Assembly: GCA_030612685.1 (NCBI GenBank)
Contig: JAUWNK010000003.1
Location: forward strand, 1-50,028
Direction of reading: 5' to 3'
Length of the DNA stretch: 50,028 nucleotides
Source of the DNA: Desulfobacteraceae bacterium
GTDB lineage: Bacteria; Desulfobacterota; DSM-4660; Desulfatiglandales; B25-G16
The position numbers and the translations under genes are program-made. The notes beneath the pieces are model-generated. The model ran no database searches and was not told the origin of the DNA. It was given only the letters and a program-made list of their open reading frames with translations. Each line of letters begins with the position of its first letter. Within the stretch, counting starts at the first letter, position 1. This document shows positions 7,303 through 16,195 of the stretch, piece by piece.

Positions 7303-8661
7303 TTATGGCACATTAAACTTAAGGATATAGCGCCTATCTTTTCCAACAATTCCTCCAACGATTTTCAGAATTCCTGAATTAACCAAGTTATTTAAATCTC
7401 TAATTGCTGTTCTCCGTGAAGTGTTAGCAATTTTCATATACTCGGAAGTCGTGATTTCCCCCCTCTCTTTTACATACTCAATTGCTCTTTTCTGCCTTTC
7501 GTTGAGTTCAATTACTTCTTCTCCCTTGGCGATTTCACTTAATTTTTCCCTTGGGTGTCCCTTAAAGGTAGCGATAAAGAATCTCTCGCTGAATTCAAAT
7601 TTTGGCTCTTTTAGACCATTCCTTACCATTGCATCCATCATTCTTTTTATCCCTGTTCCTGCTCTTTCCATCCAGCCTATCATCCTGAAAATTTCCGAGA
7701 CCTTTTCGTTCCTTCGAGATGAAATCCTTCCAAAATCCTCTGGTTTTATCCTGAACAATCCTCCTGGATTTATCACCTCAATGTTATCGGGATAAATATG
7801 GACAAAAACATTGCTCCCATGTTCAAAATAATCCCTGTGTGCTATTGCATTTAGAATAGCCTCCCTTATTGCTTCCATAGGATACTGAGGAATCTCTTTT
7901 CTTTTTAAAGTCTTGATTTGATAAGCAAGCATGGTATTCCGTTGGACAAACTGGATGCTATTTTCTAATTGCTCAATCAGGTTCCCTTCAAAATCCTTGC
8001 GGTCGATTATGTAAGACCTATCATGACTCCCATAAAGGAGGCAGGTAGTAAATGCTGAGGGATGAAACTTCTTTATATTCTTGGCAAAAAATAAAACAGC
8101 TACATTTTTGAAGAAAAATTCTCCTGCTGAACTCTCGGCAAGACCAAGATTAGTGAGCAAATCCTCTGTGTTTAAATTAACAGTTAAATTAGCTCTATTT
8201 ATAAAATCTCTGAATCTGTTCTCGTCAAAGTCATCAAAGGTAAATTTGGTATTAATTATCTCATCGAAACGAACAATTCCCTCGTCAATAGCAAACTGGA
8301 GTATCTCGTCGCGAGTCATCTTCTGGGAGTTTGGCCCAACTCTCAGGAAAAATCCCTTGGCGCAACTGTAAGGCTTATTCTTCCCTTCAGAAATTTTTAT
8401 GAGAAGTAGATTGTCATATTCCTCAAAGCTTACATTCACCTTTGGCTGACAATTGTTGGCAATATCCTGGATTTGAGACTTTAAATTATTGGTTATATTG
8501 ATTCCTTTAATCTCACTCTTATCAGAGACCCCAAGTAAAATAATCCCTCCTGATGCATTGGCAAAAGATACAAGTTCTTTATCTATATCTTTGACACTCT
8601 CTTTGTATTCAACTTTATACCCTTCACCTTCCTGAAGAAATAATTTTATCTTCTCATCCAT
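7303..8661 (-). CDS. AlbA_2 (Schlafen-type) and ATPase-like domain transcriptional regulator
   Basis: The 452-residue protein has an N-terminal AlbA_2/Schlafen-type domain (EGYKVEYKESV..., ASGGIILLGVSD, about 10-125). A GHKL/HATPase_c_4-like region contains IREAILNAIAHRDY (near 265) and GTGIKRMMDAM (near 350). A C-terminal winged helix (ITTSEYMKIANTSRRTAIRD, about 400-445) closes it. Such proteins are annotated as putative DNA-binding regulators, and many sit in defence or mobile islands; the substrate is unknown. It starts two bases after the nucleotidyltransferase gene ends, so the two are probably cotranscribed. The gene is complete. Confidence 0.8.
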   Translation of the reverse strand: MDEKIKLFLQEGEGYKVEYKESVKDIDKELVSFANASGGIILLGVSDKSEIKGINITNNLKSQIQDIANNCQPKVNVSFEEYDNLLLIKISEGKNKPYSCAKGFFLRVGPNSQKMTRDEILQFAIDEGIVRFDEIINTKFTFDDFDENRFRDFINRANLTVNLNTEDLLTNLGLAESSAGEFFFKNVAVLFFAKNIKKFHPSAFTTCLLYGSHDRSYIIDRKDFEGNLIEQLENSIQFVQRNTMLAYQIKTLKRKEIPQYPMEAIREAILNAIAHRDYFEHGSNVFVHIYPDNIEVINPGGLFRIKPEDFGRISSRRNEKVSEIFRMIGWMERAGTGIKRMMDAMVRNGLKEPKFEFSERFFIATFKGHPREKLSEIAKGEEVIELNERQKRAIEYVKERGEITTSEYMKIANTSRRTAIRDLNNLVNSGILKIVGGIVGKDRRYILKFNVP

Positions 8662-8663
8662 AA

Positions 8664-8975
8664 CTATTTCTTAATTTCAATTACTGGTGTTATACACTCC
8701 ATTTTAATTCTGTCGATTAAACAAGGACTTATCGACTTTTCAGTTAATAGATCTACCCTTATCCCTAACGATTCGGATAACCCCTGCTCTATTCCTACAA
8801 TATCAAAGAGACTTTTCCTTTCCGAAAATCCAATAATAATGTCTAAATCACTTGTCTTTTTTTCTTCACCTCTTGCATAAGAACCAAAAATATTTATCTC
8901 TTTTGCTCCATAACGTTTAAGGATTGAAGTCACTTTTTTAAATATCATGTTTGATTCGATTTTATCGTTTTTCAT
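8664..8975 (-). CDS. MNT-type minimal nucleotidyltransferase
   Basis: The 103-residue protein carries the nucleotidyltransferase signature GSYARGEEKKTSDLDIIIGF (about 32-51): a GSxARG turn followed by the metal-binding SDLD pair. Minimal nucleotidyltransferases of this size usually act as antitoxins paired with a HEPN partner, adding nucleotides to it. Here the adjacent partner is instead the AlbA_2 protein, two bases downstream, and no HEPN gene is seen. AGGTGG precedes the ATG. Family assignment is firm; role in a toxin-antitoxin-like pair is inference. Confidence 0.8.
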   Translation of the reverse strand: MKNDKIESNMIFKKVTSILKRYGAKEINIFGSYARGEEKKTSDLDIIIGFSERKSLFDIVGIEQGLSESLGIRVDLLTEKSISPCLIDRIKMECITPVIEIKK

Positions 8976-9023
8976 ATTTTTCCACCTCTTAAAGTGGGGT
9001 TTGGATTTCGAATAACGCTAAAT

Positions 9024-11045
9024 TTAGTTGTCATGTTTTTTTAACATCTCCTTGGCCCTTTTTAACACATTTTGAATAGTAAAGCCGAACTTCTCAAAAA
9101 GTACCTTTCCTGGCGCTGATTTACCAAAGGAGTCTATAGATATTATCTCTCCTTCAAGGCCAATAAAACTTCTCCACCCCAAAGGTGAGCCTGCCTCGAT
9201 GGCCAATCTTGCTTTAATGGCGGGTGGAAAAACATGATCTCTATATTCCTTGCTCTGTTTGTTAAAGATCTCCCAGCTTGGCAGACTTACCACCCTGGAG
9301 GCGATCCCTTCCTTCTTTAATTTTTCGTAAGTCTCGATGGCCAGATGCAGCTCTGAACCGGTTCCTATAAGTATTATCTCAGGGCTTCCATCCTTTGCAT
9401 CTGCCAAAATATATCCGCCTCTTGTAAGCCCGCTTGCATCAGCATACCTCTTGCTATCAATTACGGGAAGACCCTGCCTGCTTAAGATAAGGGCTGTTGG
9501 CCCGGTAGTATTTTCCAGGGCAATTTTCCATGCATGGACCGTTTCATTTGCATCGGCAGGTCTGATAACCGTGAGATTCGGGATGGTCCTCAGGACTGCA
9601 ATCTGTTCAATTGGCTGGTGGGTGGGGCCATCCTCCCCTACCCCGATGGAGTCATGGCTAAATACATAGATTACCTTCAGACCCATCATAGCTGCCATGC
9701 GTATGGCAGGCAGCATATAATCGGAAAAGACAAGGAATGTGCCTCCGTAAGGAATCATGTTACTTAAGGCCAGGCCATTAAGTATAGCACCCATAACATG
9801 TTCCCTGACACCAAAATGGATATTTCTGCCTCCCCTATCCTCATGGAATTCTCCTATTGAAGGGATATATGTTTTAACTGATGATCCAAGGTCAGCAGAC
9901 CCACCTATCAAGGTGAAGATCTTGGGCGCAATAGATGTTAAAACTTTCCCTGAGGCTTGGCGTGTGGCTATAAGGCCGTCTTCTGGCAGAAATTCAGGCA
10001 AAGAGTCTTTCAACACGTCAGAGAAGGAGCATCCCATCATCTGCCCCCATAATTTAGCCATTTCAGGATATTCTTTTGAATACTTGCTAAAAACCGAGTT
10101 CCATTCTGCCTCCAGTGCTTTGCCCTTTTCCTCTGCCTTGCGAAATTCACTAAGGACCGTCTCAGGTATATAGAAGGGTTTATCTTCTGGCCAGCCAAGG
10201 TTCTCTTTTGTTAGCCTTACCTCTTCTTCCCCTAATGGGGCGCCATGGGCATCAGCAGTATCCTGCTTATTTGGGCTTCCATATGCTATGTGAGTCCTTG
10301 CGATAATTAATGAGGGTTTATTCCTCTCTTCTTTAGCCTCCTCAATAGTCCTGGCAATATCTTCCAACTGATAGCCATCTACCTTTTGCACATGCCATTT
10401 TTGGGCCTCAAATCTTAATTTAACATCTTCTGTAAAGGTTAATTCTGTGGAACCCTCAATAGAGATCTTGTTGTCAAGGTATAAATAGATAATCCTTCCC
10501 AGATTTAGATGTCCGGCTATAGAGGCAGCCTCATAGGATAATCCTTCCATAAGGTCCCCGTCACTGACTAATCCGTATATATTATAGGTAAGCAGGTTAA
10601 AATCAGGCCTGTTGAAGTAATGAGCGAGATATTCAGCGGCAATTGCCATGCCAACACCTGTTGCAAACCCCTGCCCCAGAGGTCCTGTTGTTGTCTCCAC
10701 TCCGGAGGTTCTGCCATATTCCGGATGACCCGGGGTCAGGCTTTCCCATTGCCTAAAGTTCTTTATTTCCTCTAAAGAGAGATCATATCCTGTTAGGTGA
10801 AGGAGGGAATACAGAAGCATGGAACCGTGCCCGGCTGAGAGAATGAACCTGTCCCTATTTGGCCATTGGGGATTAGAGGGATTATGTCTTAAAAACTTGG
10901 TCCAAAGTATATAAGCTACGGCTGCCGCACCCATGGGCATGCCTGGATGACCTGAATTTGCCGCCTCGATTGCATCTACAGAAAGCATTCTTATGGTATT
11001 AATACAGAGTTCATCTAATTTAGAATTTCGCCCTCTTTTCCCCAT
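9024..11045 (-). CDS. tkt: Transketolase
   Basis: The 673-residue protein is full length for transketolase, the thiamine diphosphate enzyme moving two-carbon units between sugar phosphates in the pentose phosphate pathway. The N-terminal motif [16 protein letters not shown], the diphosphate-binding [20 protein letters not shown], the pyrimidine-domain segment [16 protein letters not shown] and the acceptor-site segment [16 protein letters not shown] are all visible. A strong AAGGAGGAATAG precedes the ATG. The gene stands alone between an intergenic hairpin region and the nucleotidyltransferase gene. A diverged copy of its last 50 codons lies 2.2 kb downstream (6715-6870), which suggests past insertion at its 3' end. 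Confidence 0.97.
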   Translation of the reverse strand: MGKRGRNSKLDELCINTIRMLSVDAIEAANSGHPGMPMGAAAVAYILWTKFLRHNPSNPQWPNRDRFILSAGHGSMLLYSLLHLTGYDLSLEEIKNFRQWESLTPGHPEYGRTSGVETTTGPLGQGFATGVGMAIAAEYLAHYFNRPDFNLLTYNIYGLVSDGDLMEGLSYEAASIAGHLNLGRIIYLYLDNKISIEGSTELTFTEDVKLRFEAQKWHVQKVDGYQLEDIARTIEEAKEERNKPSLIIARTHIAYGSPNKQDTADAHGAPLGEEEVRLTKENLGWPEDKPFYIPETVLSEFRKAEEKGKALEAEWNSVFSKYSKEYPEMAKLWGQMMGCSFSDVLKDSLPEFLPEDGLIATRQASGKVLTSIAPKIFTLIGGSADLGSSVKTYIPSIGEFHEDRGGRNIHFGVREHVMGAILNGLALSNMIPYGGTFLVFSDYMLPAIRMAAMMGLKVIYVFSHDSIGVGEDGPTHQPIEQIAVLRTIPNLTVIRPADANETVHAWKIALENTTGPTALILSRQGLPVIDSKRYADASGLTRGGYILADAKDGSPEIILIGTGSELHLAIETYEKLKKEGIASRVVSLPSWEIFNKQSKEYRDHVFPPAIKARLAIEAGSPLGWRSFIGLEGEIISIDSFGKSAPGKVLFEKFGFTIQNVLKRAKEMLKKHDN

Positions 11046-11281
11046 CTATTCCTCCTTTACTATCTGGTAATGTGTATTGATGGTTTTTAGTAGTAAGTTG
11101 ATTTAAATAATGTAACTTACGTAATCTCCCTAACATTTTAAAGTGATATTTTCAAACGTTTAAACTTTACTCTTTTATTGCTTGTCAAGAAATATTATTG
11201 TATGTCAATCGGATGATAAACATCTCTCGCCCACTCCTTTCAGTCGTTTGAGTTCACAGAGAACGCGGAGATGATTTTTGT

Positions 11282-11321
11282 GTTTGGCCTGATTTTTTCC
11301 TCTCAAAAAATCAGGCCAAAC
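11282..11321. repeat. Perfect 17-bp inverted repeat (hairpin A)
   Basis: GTTTGGCCTGATTTTTT (11282-11298), loop CCTCTC, AAAAAATCAGGCCAAAC (11305-11321). Every base pairs. It lies about 240 bp upstream of both divergent genes' starts, so a simple terminator role is unlikely. It is one of two hairpins sharing a CCTCTC-type loop in this 478-bp gap, where I see no gene. Confidence 0.8.
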
Positions 11322-11424
11322 TACAGCCCTTTCCGGGTCATCTATGATCAGGGCAATATCATGATTGAACAGTAGCATAAAAATTTATGGTTTCTGTATA
11401 CTACCCGCATTAGCGGGATGGGAG

Positions 11425-11461
11425 TTTGAGCTGAATCCTCCTCTCAAGGATTCAGCTCAAA
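11425..11461. repeat. Perfect 14-bp inverted repeat (hairpin B)
   Basis: TTTGAGCTGAATCC (11425-11438), loop TCCTCTCAA, GGATTCAGCTCAAA (11448-11461), ending about 60 bases before the aconitase start. The loop repeats the CCTCTC of hairpin A. Surrounding text ('ctctgagcctctgagaactctgtgagag') partly mirrors 'gttcacagagaacgcggaga' near 11251, so the two hairpins may be parts of one dispersed repeat unit. Confidence 0.7.
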
Positions 11462-11523
11462 AACTCTGAGCCTCTGAGAACTCTGTGAGAGATAATAACA
11501 GGGGTCAATTGACCGGAGAAAAA

Positions 11524-13434
11524 ATGGATACTGTAGCGGATCAGATAATAAAGGAACATATTATAGAAGGCAGGCCTGAACCGGGTGAGAATATTGCTTT
11601 AAGAATAGATCAGACCCTTACCCAGGATGCCACGGGAACCCTGACCTATCTGGAGCTGGCTGGTATGGGGATTGATCAAATAAAGACAGAGCTATCTGTA
11701 AGTTATGTTGATCATAATCTTAGTCAAACGGATAATAAAAATGCAGACGATCACTTATTCCTGCAGTCTGTAGCAGCTAAATACGGCCTATATTTTTCTA
11801 AACCGGGAAATGGAATCTGTCATGTAATACATCTTGAACGATTTAGTATTCCGGGCAAGACCCTCTTAGGATCTGATAGTCATACCCCAACCAGCGGGGC
11901 ATGTGCTATGCTGGCAATAGGTGCAGGAGGCCTTGATGTTGCCGCTACCATGGCAGGCTATCCCTTTCATCTAATCTACCCAAAAATCATGGGCATAAGA
12001 TTGGCAGGAAAACTCTCTGCCTGGGTATCTGCCAAAGATATCGTCCTGGAACTATTAAAGAGGCTTACAGTAAAAGGGGCGGCAGGATATATTATAGAAT
12101 ACTTCGGCCCTGGATTAGGGACATTAACTATCTCTCAAAGGGCTGTAATGGCAAATATGGGATCAGAGTTGGGTGCAACCAGCTCTATATTTCCATCTGA
12201 TAGTCACACTAAGGCATTCCTTGAGTCCCAGGGAAGAAAAGAGAGCTGGAGAGAGATATCTGCCAAAGAAGGTGCTCAATACGATCATATAGAAGAGATT
12301 GATCTGTCCACATTAGAGCCCTTAGCTGCTGCCCCATCCTCACCTGATAATGTATATCCTGTAAGAGAGCTCACCGGTAAACCAGTTTCCCAGGTATTGA
12401 TAGGCTCATGCTCCAATGCATATCTCAGGGATCTTATGATGATTGCAGGTGTCCTTAAAAAGAATAAGATTCATGAGGATGTCAGTTTGGAAATTAGTCC
12501 CGGAAGCAACCAGATATTAGAAAATTTAGCTTTAAGGGGAGGCCTAATTGATTTAATAAGGAAGGGGGTTAGAATACATCAATCCGGCTGTCTGGGCTGT
12601 ATTGGCATGGGACAGGCCCCTGCAACCGGTAAGATTTCTCTTAGAACATTCCCCCGAAACTTCCCCGGACGAAGCGGCACAAAAGATGACCGGGTTTTTC
12701 TGGTTAGCCCGGAGACAGCTATTGCCTCAGCTATAAAGGGATGCATAACTGACCCAAGGGATTTAGGTGAGTGCCCTTCCTTAAACAATAAATATGATAT
12801 TGTTATAAATGATAGGCTTATTATCCCTCCAAAGATAAATAACTCTGATTATCAAATTATTATGGGGCCAAATATAAAGTCCCTTCCGGAGTTCACATCT
12901 CTTCCTCAAGATATCAATTTAAGGGTCATACTCAAGTTGGATGATAATATAACAACAGATCATATCATGCCCGCAGGTGACCATATACTTCCGTTAAGAA
13001 GTAATATCCAGGCAATCAGCAGACATGTTTTTGAACGTGTAGATCCACAATTTGTGGCCAAAGCGGACAGGGAAAAGGAGGTTGCCATAGTTGCTGGTAT
13101 CAATTATGGACAGGGCTCTTCAAGGGAACATGCCGCCCTTGCACCCAGATATCTGGGTGTTAGGCTGAAGCTGGTAAAAAGCTTTGCCAGGATACATAAG
13201 GCGAACCTGATCAATTTTGGGATAATTCCCCTAACCTTTGAGCAGGCCGAGGATTATGGCATTACTATGGTTGGTGACAGTCTTAAGATCAAAGGGATAA
13301 AAGACTTGATCTTGTCAGGTGAGGAGAGAATAAAAATTATAATCGGTAGCAGGGTAATTTTTACCAGGCTTGAAATTTCAAGCAGGCAGCGAGAGATTTT
13401 AGCCGCTGGAGGGCTTATTAACTACTTGAAGTGA
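11524..13434 (+). CDS. acn: Aconitate hydratase
   Basis: About 636 residues, the length of the compact aconitase common in anaerobic deltaproteobacteria. It isomerises citrate to isocitrate with a 4Fe-4S cluster. Cluster and active-site segments are clear: LLGSDSHTPTSGACAMLAIG (near 118), LIGSCSNAY (near 300), HQSGCLGCIGMG (near 360) and the swivel-domain NYGQGSSREHAALAPRYLG (near 525). An open frame extends 13 codons further 5', but the ATG at 11524 has GGAG six bases ahead and matches the usual N-terminus (Ala-Asp-Gln-Ile-Ile then IALRIDQTLTQDATGT). It faces isocitrate dehydrogenase, the next enzyme of the pathway, in convergent orientation. Confidence 0.96.
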   Translation: MDTVADQIIKEHIIEGRPEPGENIALRIDQTLTQDATGTLTYLELAGMGIDQIKTELSVSYVDHNLSQTDNKNADDHLFLQSVAAKYGLYFSKPGNGICHVIHLERFSIPGKTLLGSDSHTPTSGACAMLAIGAGGLDVAATMAGYPFHLIYPKIMGIRLAGKLSAWVSAKDIVLELLKRLTVKGAAGYIIEYFGPGLGTLTISQRAVMANMGSELGATSSIFPSDSHTKAFLESQGRKESWREISAKEGAQYDHIEEIDLSTLEPLAAAPSSPDNVYPVRELTGKPVSQVLIGSCSNAYLRDLMMIAGVLKKNKIHEDVSLEISPGSNQILENLALRGGLIDLIRKGVRIHQSGCLGCIGMGQAPATGKISLRTFPRNFPGRSGTKDDRVFLVSPETAIASAIKGCITDPRDLGECPSLNNKYDIVINDRLIIPPKINNSDYQIIMGPNIKSLPEFTSLPQDINLRVILKLDDNITTDHIMPAGDHILPLRSNIQAISRHVFERVDPQFVAKADREKEVAIVAGINYGQGSSREHAALAPRYLGVRLKLVKSFARIHKANLINFGIIPLTFEQAEDYGITMVGDSLKIKGIKDLILSGEERIKIIIGSRVIFTRLEISSRQREILAAGGLINYLK

Positions 13435-13453
13435 GCTAAAGTTTCAAATGCCT

Positions 13454-13659
13454 AAAGTGCCTAAAGTTATAAGTGAACTAAAGTTGATAGTCTCGTAAAA
13501 AGTCCAAAAGCATGTCATTGCGAGCGAAGCGAAGCAATCTCTTTTACCATAAGTTATTGTATTTATTAGATTGCTTCGGGCTAAAGCCCTCGCAATGACC
13601 CCGGCTCATGATTTTTTACGAATGCATCAAAGTTATGGATTTTAAACTTTAGGCACTTT
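13454..13659. repeat. Nested palindromic repeat between acn and icd
   Basis: The convergent gap is a nested inverted repeat. Outer arms AAAGTGCCTAAAGTTATAA (13454-13472) and TTAAACTTTAGGCACTTT (13642-13659) pair, and the right arm reaches the icd stop codon. Inside, TCATTGCGAGCGAAGCGAAG and TTGCTTCGGGCTAAAGCCCT...GCAATGAC pair, the dispersed 'CATTGCGAGCGAAGCGAAGCAATCT' type element seen in many deltaproteobacterial and related genomes. Similar core text occurs at 15808-15888. It may serve both genes as a bidirectional terminator. Confidence 0.75.
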
Positions 13660-14869
13660 ACAACCCTTCCATATTTTTACAGACCAGTTCAGCAAAATGG
13701 GAGCAAGAAACCTCAGTGGCCTCATCCATTAGTCTGGCCAGATCATATGTGACAGTCTTTCTATTAAAGGTCTCTCTTAAGGCATCCTCGATAAGTTTGG
13801 TCACTTGGTGCCATCCTATATAGTCAAATAGAAGAGCCCCACTCAAGATTAGAGACGTTGGGTTTGCCTTATTTAGGCCGGCATAAAGGGGAGCAGTGCC
13901 ATGGGTGGGCTCAAAAACGGCATTACCCGTCTCAAAATTAATATTTGCTCCTGGGGCTAATCCTATCCCCCCTACCTGGGCTGCCAATGCATCAGAAATA
14001 TAATCTCCGTTTAGATTCATGGTGGCTATTATATCAAACTCCTCGGGCCTGGTAAGGGCCTGTTGAAAAAATATATCAGCCATACGCTCTTTAAGAATTA
14101 TTTTTCCTTTCGGGGGATCATTATCATATTCCTCATAAGAAATGAGTTGATCAGCATATTCCTCTTTTGCTAACTCAAAACCCCAATTTCTGAATGCCCC
14201 CTCTGTAAATTTCTGAATATTTCCCTTATGAACGATTGTCACACTCTTCCGATTATGATTAATGGCATAATTAAAGGCAGCCCTAAGAAGCCTGCGACTG
14301 TTTGACCGGCTTATTGGTTTAAGCCCTATACCCGAGTCGGGCTTTATTCGCCATCCATACTTATCTTGCATGCCCTTGATCAAATCGAGGGTCTCAGCAC
14401 TTCCAGACCTCAATTCGAATCCTGCATAAACATCCTCTGTATTCTCCCTAAAGACAACCATATCCACAAGTTCGGGTCTTTTCACAGGAGAAGGGACACC
14501 TTTAAAGTAACGTATAGGTCTAAGGCATACATACAGATCCAAGCTCTGGCGAAGAGAGACATTAAGGCTTCTTATTCCTTCACCCACTGGTGTTGTAAGA
14601 GGCCCTTTTATTCCTACAAGATATCTGCTAAATGCCTCCAGGGTATCCTGAGGAAGAAACTCTCCCCTTTCCTTAAATGCCTTTTCTCCAGCAAGGACCT
14701 CAAGCCATTGAACCTTTCTTTTTCCCTTAAATGCCTTCTCTATTGCCTTTTCAAAAACAGGAAAGGCAGCCTTAAAAAGATCAGGACCAACACCATCCCC
14801 CTCAATAAAGGGTATTATCGGCTCCTCAGGTACCCTGAGACCTTTATTTGTCATCTGTATTTGATGCAT
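13658..14869 (-). CDS. icd: NADP-type isocitrate dehydrogenase
   Basis: The 403-residue protein oxidises isocitrate to 2-oxoglutarate. The N-terminal [15 protein letters not shown], the substrate loop [15 protein letters not shown] with the serine that is phosphorylated in enteric enzymes, [32 protein letters not shown] and the cofactor loop [20 protein letters not shown] are all present. It is convergent with aconitase, so two consecutive TCA-cycle steps share the intergenic repeat. No strong ribosome-binding site is visible before the first ATG; a second ATG five codons in is possible. Confidence 0.96.
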   Translation of the reverse strand: MHQIQMTNKGLRVPEEPIIPFIEGDGVGPDLFKAAFPVFEKAIEKAFKGKRKVQWLEVLAGEKAFKERGEFLPQDTLEAFSRYLVGIKGPLTTPVGEGIRSLNVSLRQSLDLYVCLRPIRYFKGVPSPVKRPELVDMVVFRENTEDVYAGFELRSGSAETLDLIKGMQDKYGWRIKPDSGIGLKPISRSNSRRLLRAAFNYAINHNRKSVTIVHKGNIQKFTEGAFRNWGFELAKEEYADQLISYEEYDNDPPKGKIILKERMADIFFQQALTRPEEFDIIATMNLNGDYISDALAAQVGGIGLAPGANINFETGNAVFEPTHGTAPLYAGLNKANPTSLILSGALLFDYIGWHQVTKLIEDALRETFNRKTVTYDLARLMDEATEVSCSHFAELVCKNMEGL

Positions 14870-14917
14870 ATCGTTTATGGCTAATAACTCCCAGATATGA
14901 ATACGGCACCGGGGGAA

Positions 14918-15661
14918 CTATTGTTTGGCCTGGTTTGCTACGGCCTCAGCAGCCCTTTTTGCAGCCTCAGGATCTCCTAAATAGTAATGATCGGTTGCCT
15001 TAAGATTGTTATCTAATTCGTATACCAGGGGAATGCCTGTTGGGATGTTGAGACTAACAATCTCCTCCCTGGAAACATTATCCAGGTACATGACCAGGGC
15101 CCGCAGGCTGTTTCCATGGGCTACAATCAAAACCCTTTCACCCTTTTTGAGACTTTGGACAATGGTATTATGCCAGTATGGCAAAAACCTTTCAACAGTA
15201 TCCTTTAAGCATTCGGCTAATGGTATATCATTTTCCTCGAGACCTGCATATCTGGGGTCTTTTCCCGGATACATGCTGTCACTTCTGTCCAATTCAGGTG
15301 GCCTAATATCATAGCTTCGTCTCCATTTAAGAACCTGATCAGCTCCGTGTCTGGCGGCAATTTCTGACTTATTCAATCCCTGCAAGGCACCGTAGTGCCT
15401 TTCATTAAGCCTCCAGCTTCTGTATACTGGGATCCACATTAAATCCATCTTCTCTAAGATAATCCACAGCGTCTGGATAGCACGTTTAAGTACAGAGGTA
15501 TATGCAATGTCAAAGGTATAATCCTCTTCCAATAATAACTTGGCTGAAGACTTGGCCTCTTCTATCCCTAAATCGGAAAGACCTACATCTATCCATCCGG
15601 TAAACCTATTTTCAAGGTTCCATGTGCTCTGACCATGTCTGACAAGAACCAATTTAATCAT
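14918..15661 (-). CDS. gpmA: 2,3-bisphosphoglycerate-dependent phosphoglycerate mutase
   Basis: The 247-residue protein interconverts 3- and 2-phosphoglycerate in glycolysis and gluconeogenesis. The catalytic histidine motif [20 protein letters not shown] (residues 4-23), the [13 protein letters not shown] segment (near 90) and the second histidine in [17 protein letters not shown] (near 185) are complete. A GAGGAG sequence precedes the ATG. It lies 48 bases upstream of icd on the same strand, so the two may be cotranscribed. Confidence 0.96.
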   Translation of the reverse strand: MIKLVLVRHGQSTWNLENRFTGWIDVGLSDLGIEEAKSSAKLLLEEDYTFDIAYTSVLKRAIQTLWIILEKMDLMWIPVYRSWRLNERHYGALQGLNKSEIAARHGADQVLKWRRSYDIRPPELDRSDSMYPGKDPRYAGLEENDIPLAECLKDTVERFLPYWHNTIVQSLKKGERVLIVAHGNSLRALVMYLDNVSREEIVSLNIPTGIPLVYELDNNLKATDHYYLGDPEAAKRAAEAVANQAKQ

Positions 15662-15779
15662 AATTCGATACTCCTCGGCTTTATCTATTCAGGGTAAAAT
15701 TATTTATGCCTCTGAGCAAGGAAGCTTTTTTTTAAATTAGATATACCAGTTATGAATTATATTTTCAAATTGATTGAAT

Positions 15780-15912
15780 GAGACCTTTGAAAAATTATCT
15801 TACAAGTCATTGCGAGGAGCGAAGCGACGTGGCAATCTTTTATATTTTCAATAAATTAGAGATTGCTTCACATTCGTTCGCAATGACAGAGTGGTCATTT
15901 TTCAAAGGTCTC
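15780..15912. repeat. MITE-like palindromic element with perfect 16-bp ends
   Basis: GAGACCTTTGAAAAAT (15780-15795) and ATTTTTCAAAGGTCTC (15897-15912) are perfect inverted ends. Inside, TCATTGCGAGGAGCGAAGCG (15808 on) pairs imperfectly with CATTCGTTCGCAATGACA (ending near 15888). The 133-bp unit has no coding content and looks like a small non-autonomous mobile or foldback repeat. Its core is related to the one at 13454-13659 but its outer arms differ. Confidence 0.75.
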
Positions 15913-16017
15913 TGAATATATGCCTGAATTAACAGATTAATTATGCAAGAAAAAAGAAGGTGTGCTAAAAAAGATAAAACTGATCCATTGGTGCTATTAT
16001 TTCAACTTTTACCCTTG

Positions 16018-16046
16018 TTGACATCAAAATAATTAAATGATAAAAA
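16018..16046 (+). promoter_or_regulatory. Candidate promoter of tRNA-Sec
   Basis: TTGACA (16018-16023), a 17-base spacer, then TAAAAA (16041-16046) as a poor -10 box, ending seven bases before the mature 5' end of the tRNA. The -35 match is perfect and the spacing ideal; the -10 box matches TATAAT at four of six positions. Confidence 0.5.
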
Positions 16047-16053
16047 CCACACT

Positions 16054-16151
16054 GGAAGTGGAAAGCTCACTGGTGGGGCTCCCGGACTTCAAATCCGGTG
16101 CGCGGGGCTGATACCTCCGCGGGTGGGTTCGATTCCCATGCACTTCCGCCA
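16054..16151 (+). tRNA. selC: tRNA-Sec (anticodon TCA), CCA encoded
   Basis: The 98-base gene has the features of bacterial selenocysteine tRNA: an extended acceptor stem (GGAAGTG with CACTTCC; the eighth pair would be G-G), a long D arm, anticodon loop CTTCAAA with TCA, a long variable arm (CGCGGGG...CCTCCGCG), T loop TTCGATT, discriminator G and encoded CCA at 16149-16151. It reads UGA as selenocysteine after charging with serine and conversion by SelA, whose gene lies at 48495-49910. It stands alone on the plus strand between minus-strand genes. Confidence 0.96.
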
Positions 16152-16195
16152 GTAAGAATTCTCGAGGATTTAGATTAGATTAAATTTTTTGATAT

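Noticed and set aside
7281-7316. Repeated TGGCACAT text as a small tandem-repeat or CRISPR-like feature
   Set aside because: Only three short imperfect copies at a gene junction; no spacers. No CRISPR array is seen anywhere in the window.
8976-9023. CGAATAACGC near 9010 as another cassette box
   Set aside because: No matching GTTATTCG box or folded site is found at the other end of the nucleotidyltransferase/AlbA_2 pair.
14366-14884. Long plus-strand frame opposite icd
   Set aside because: A shadow of the icd coding sequence; low-quality residue composition and no start signal.
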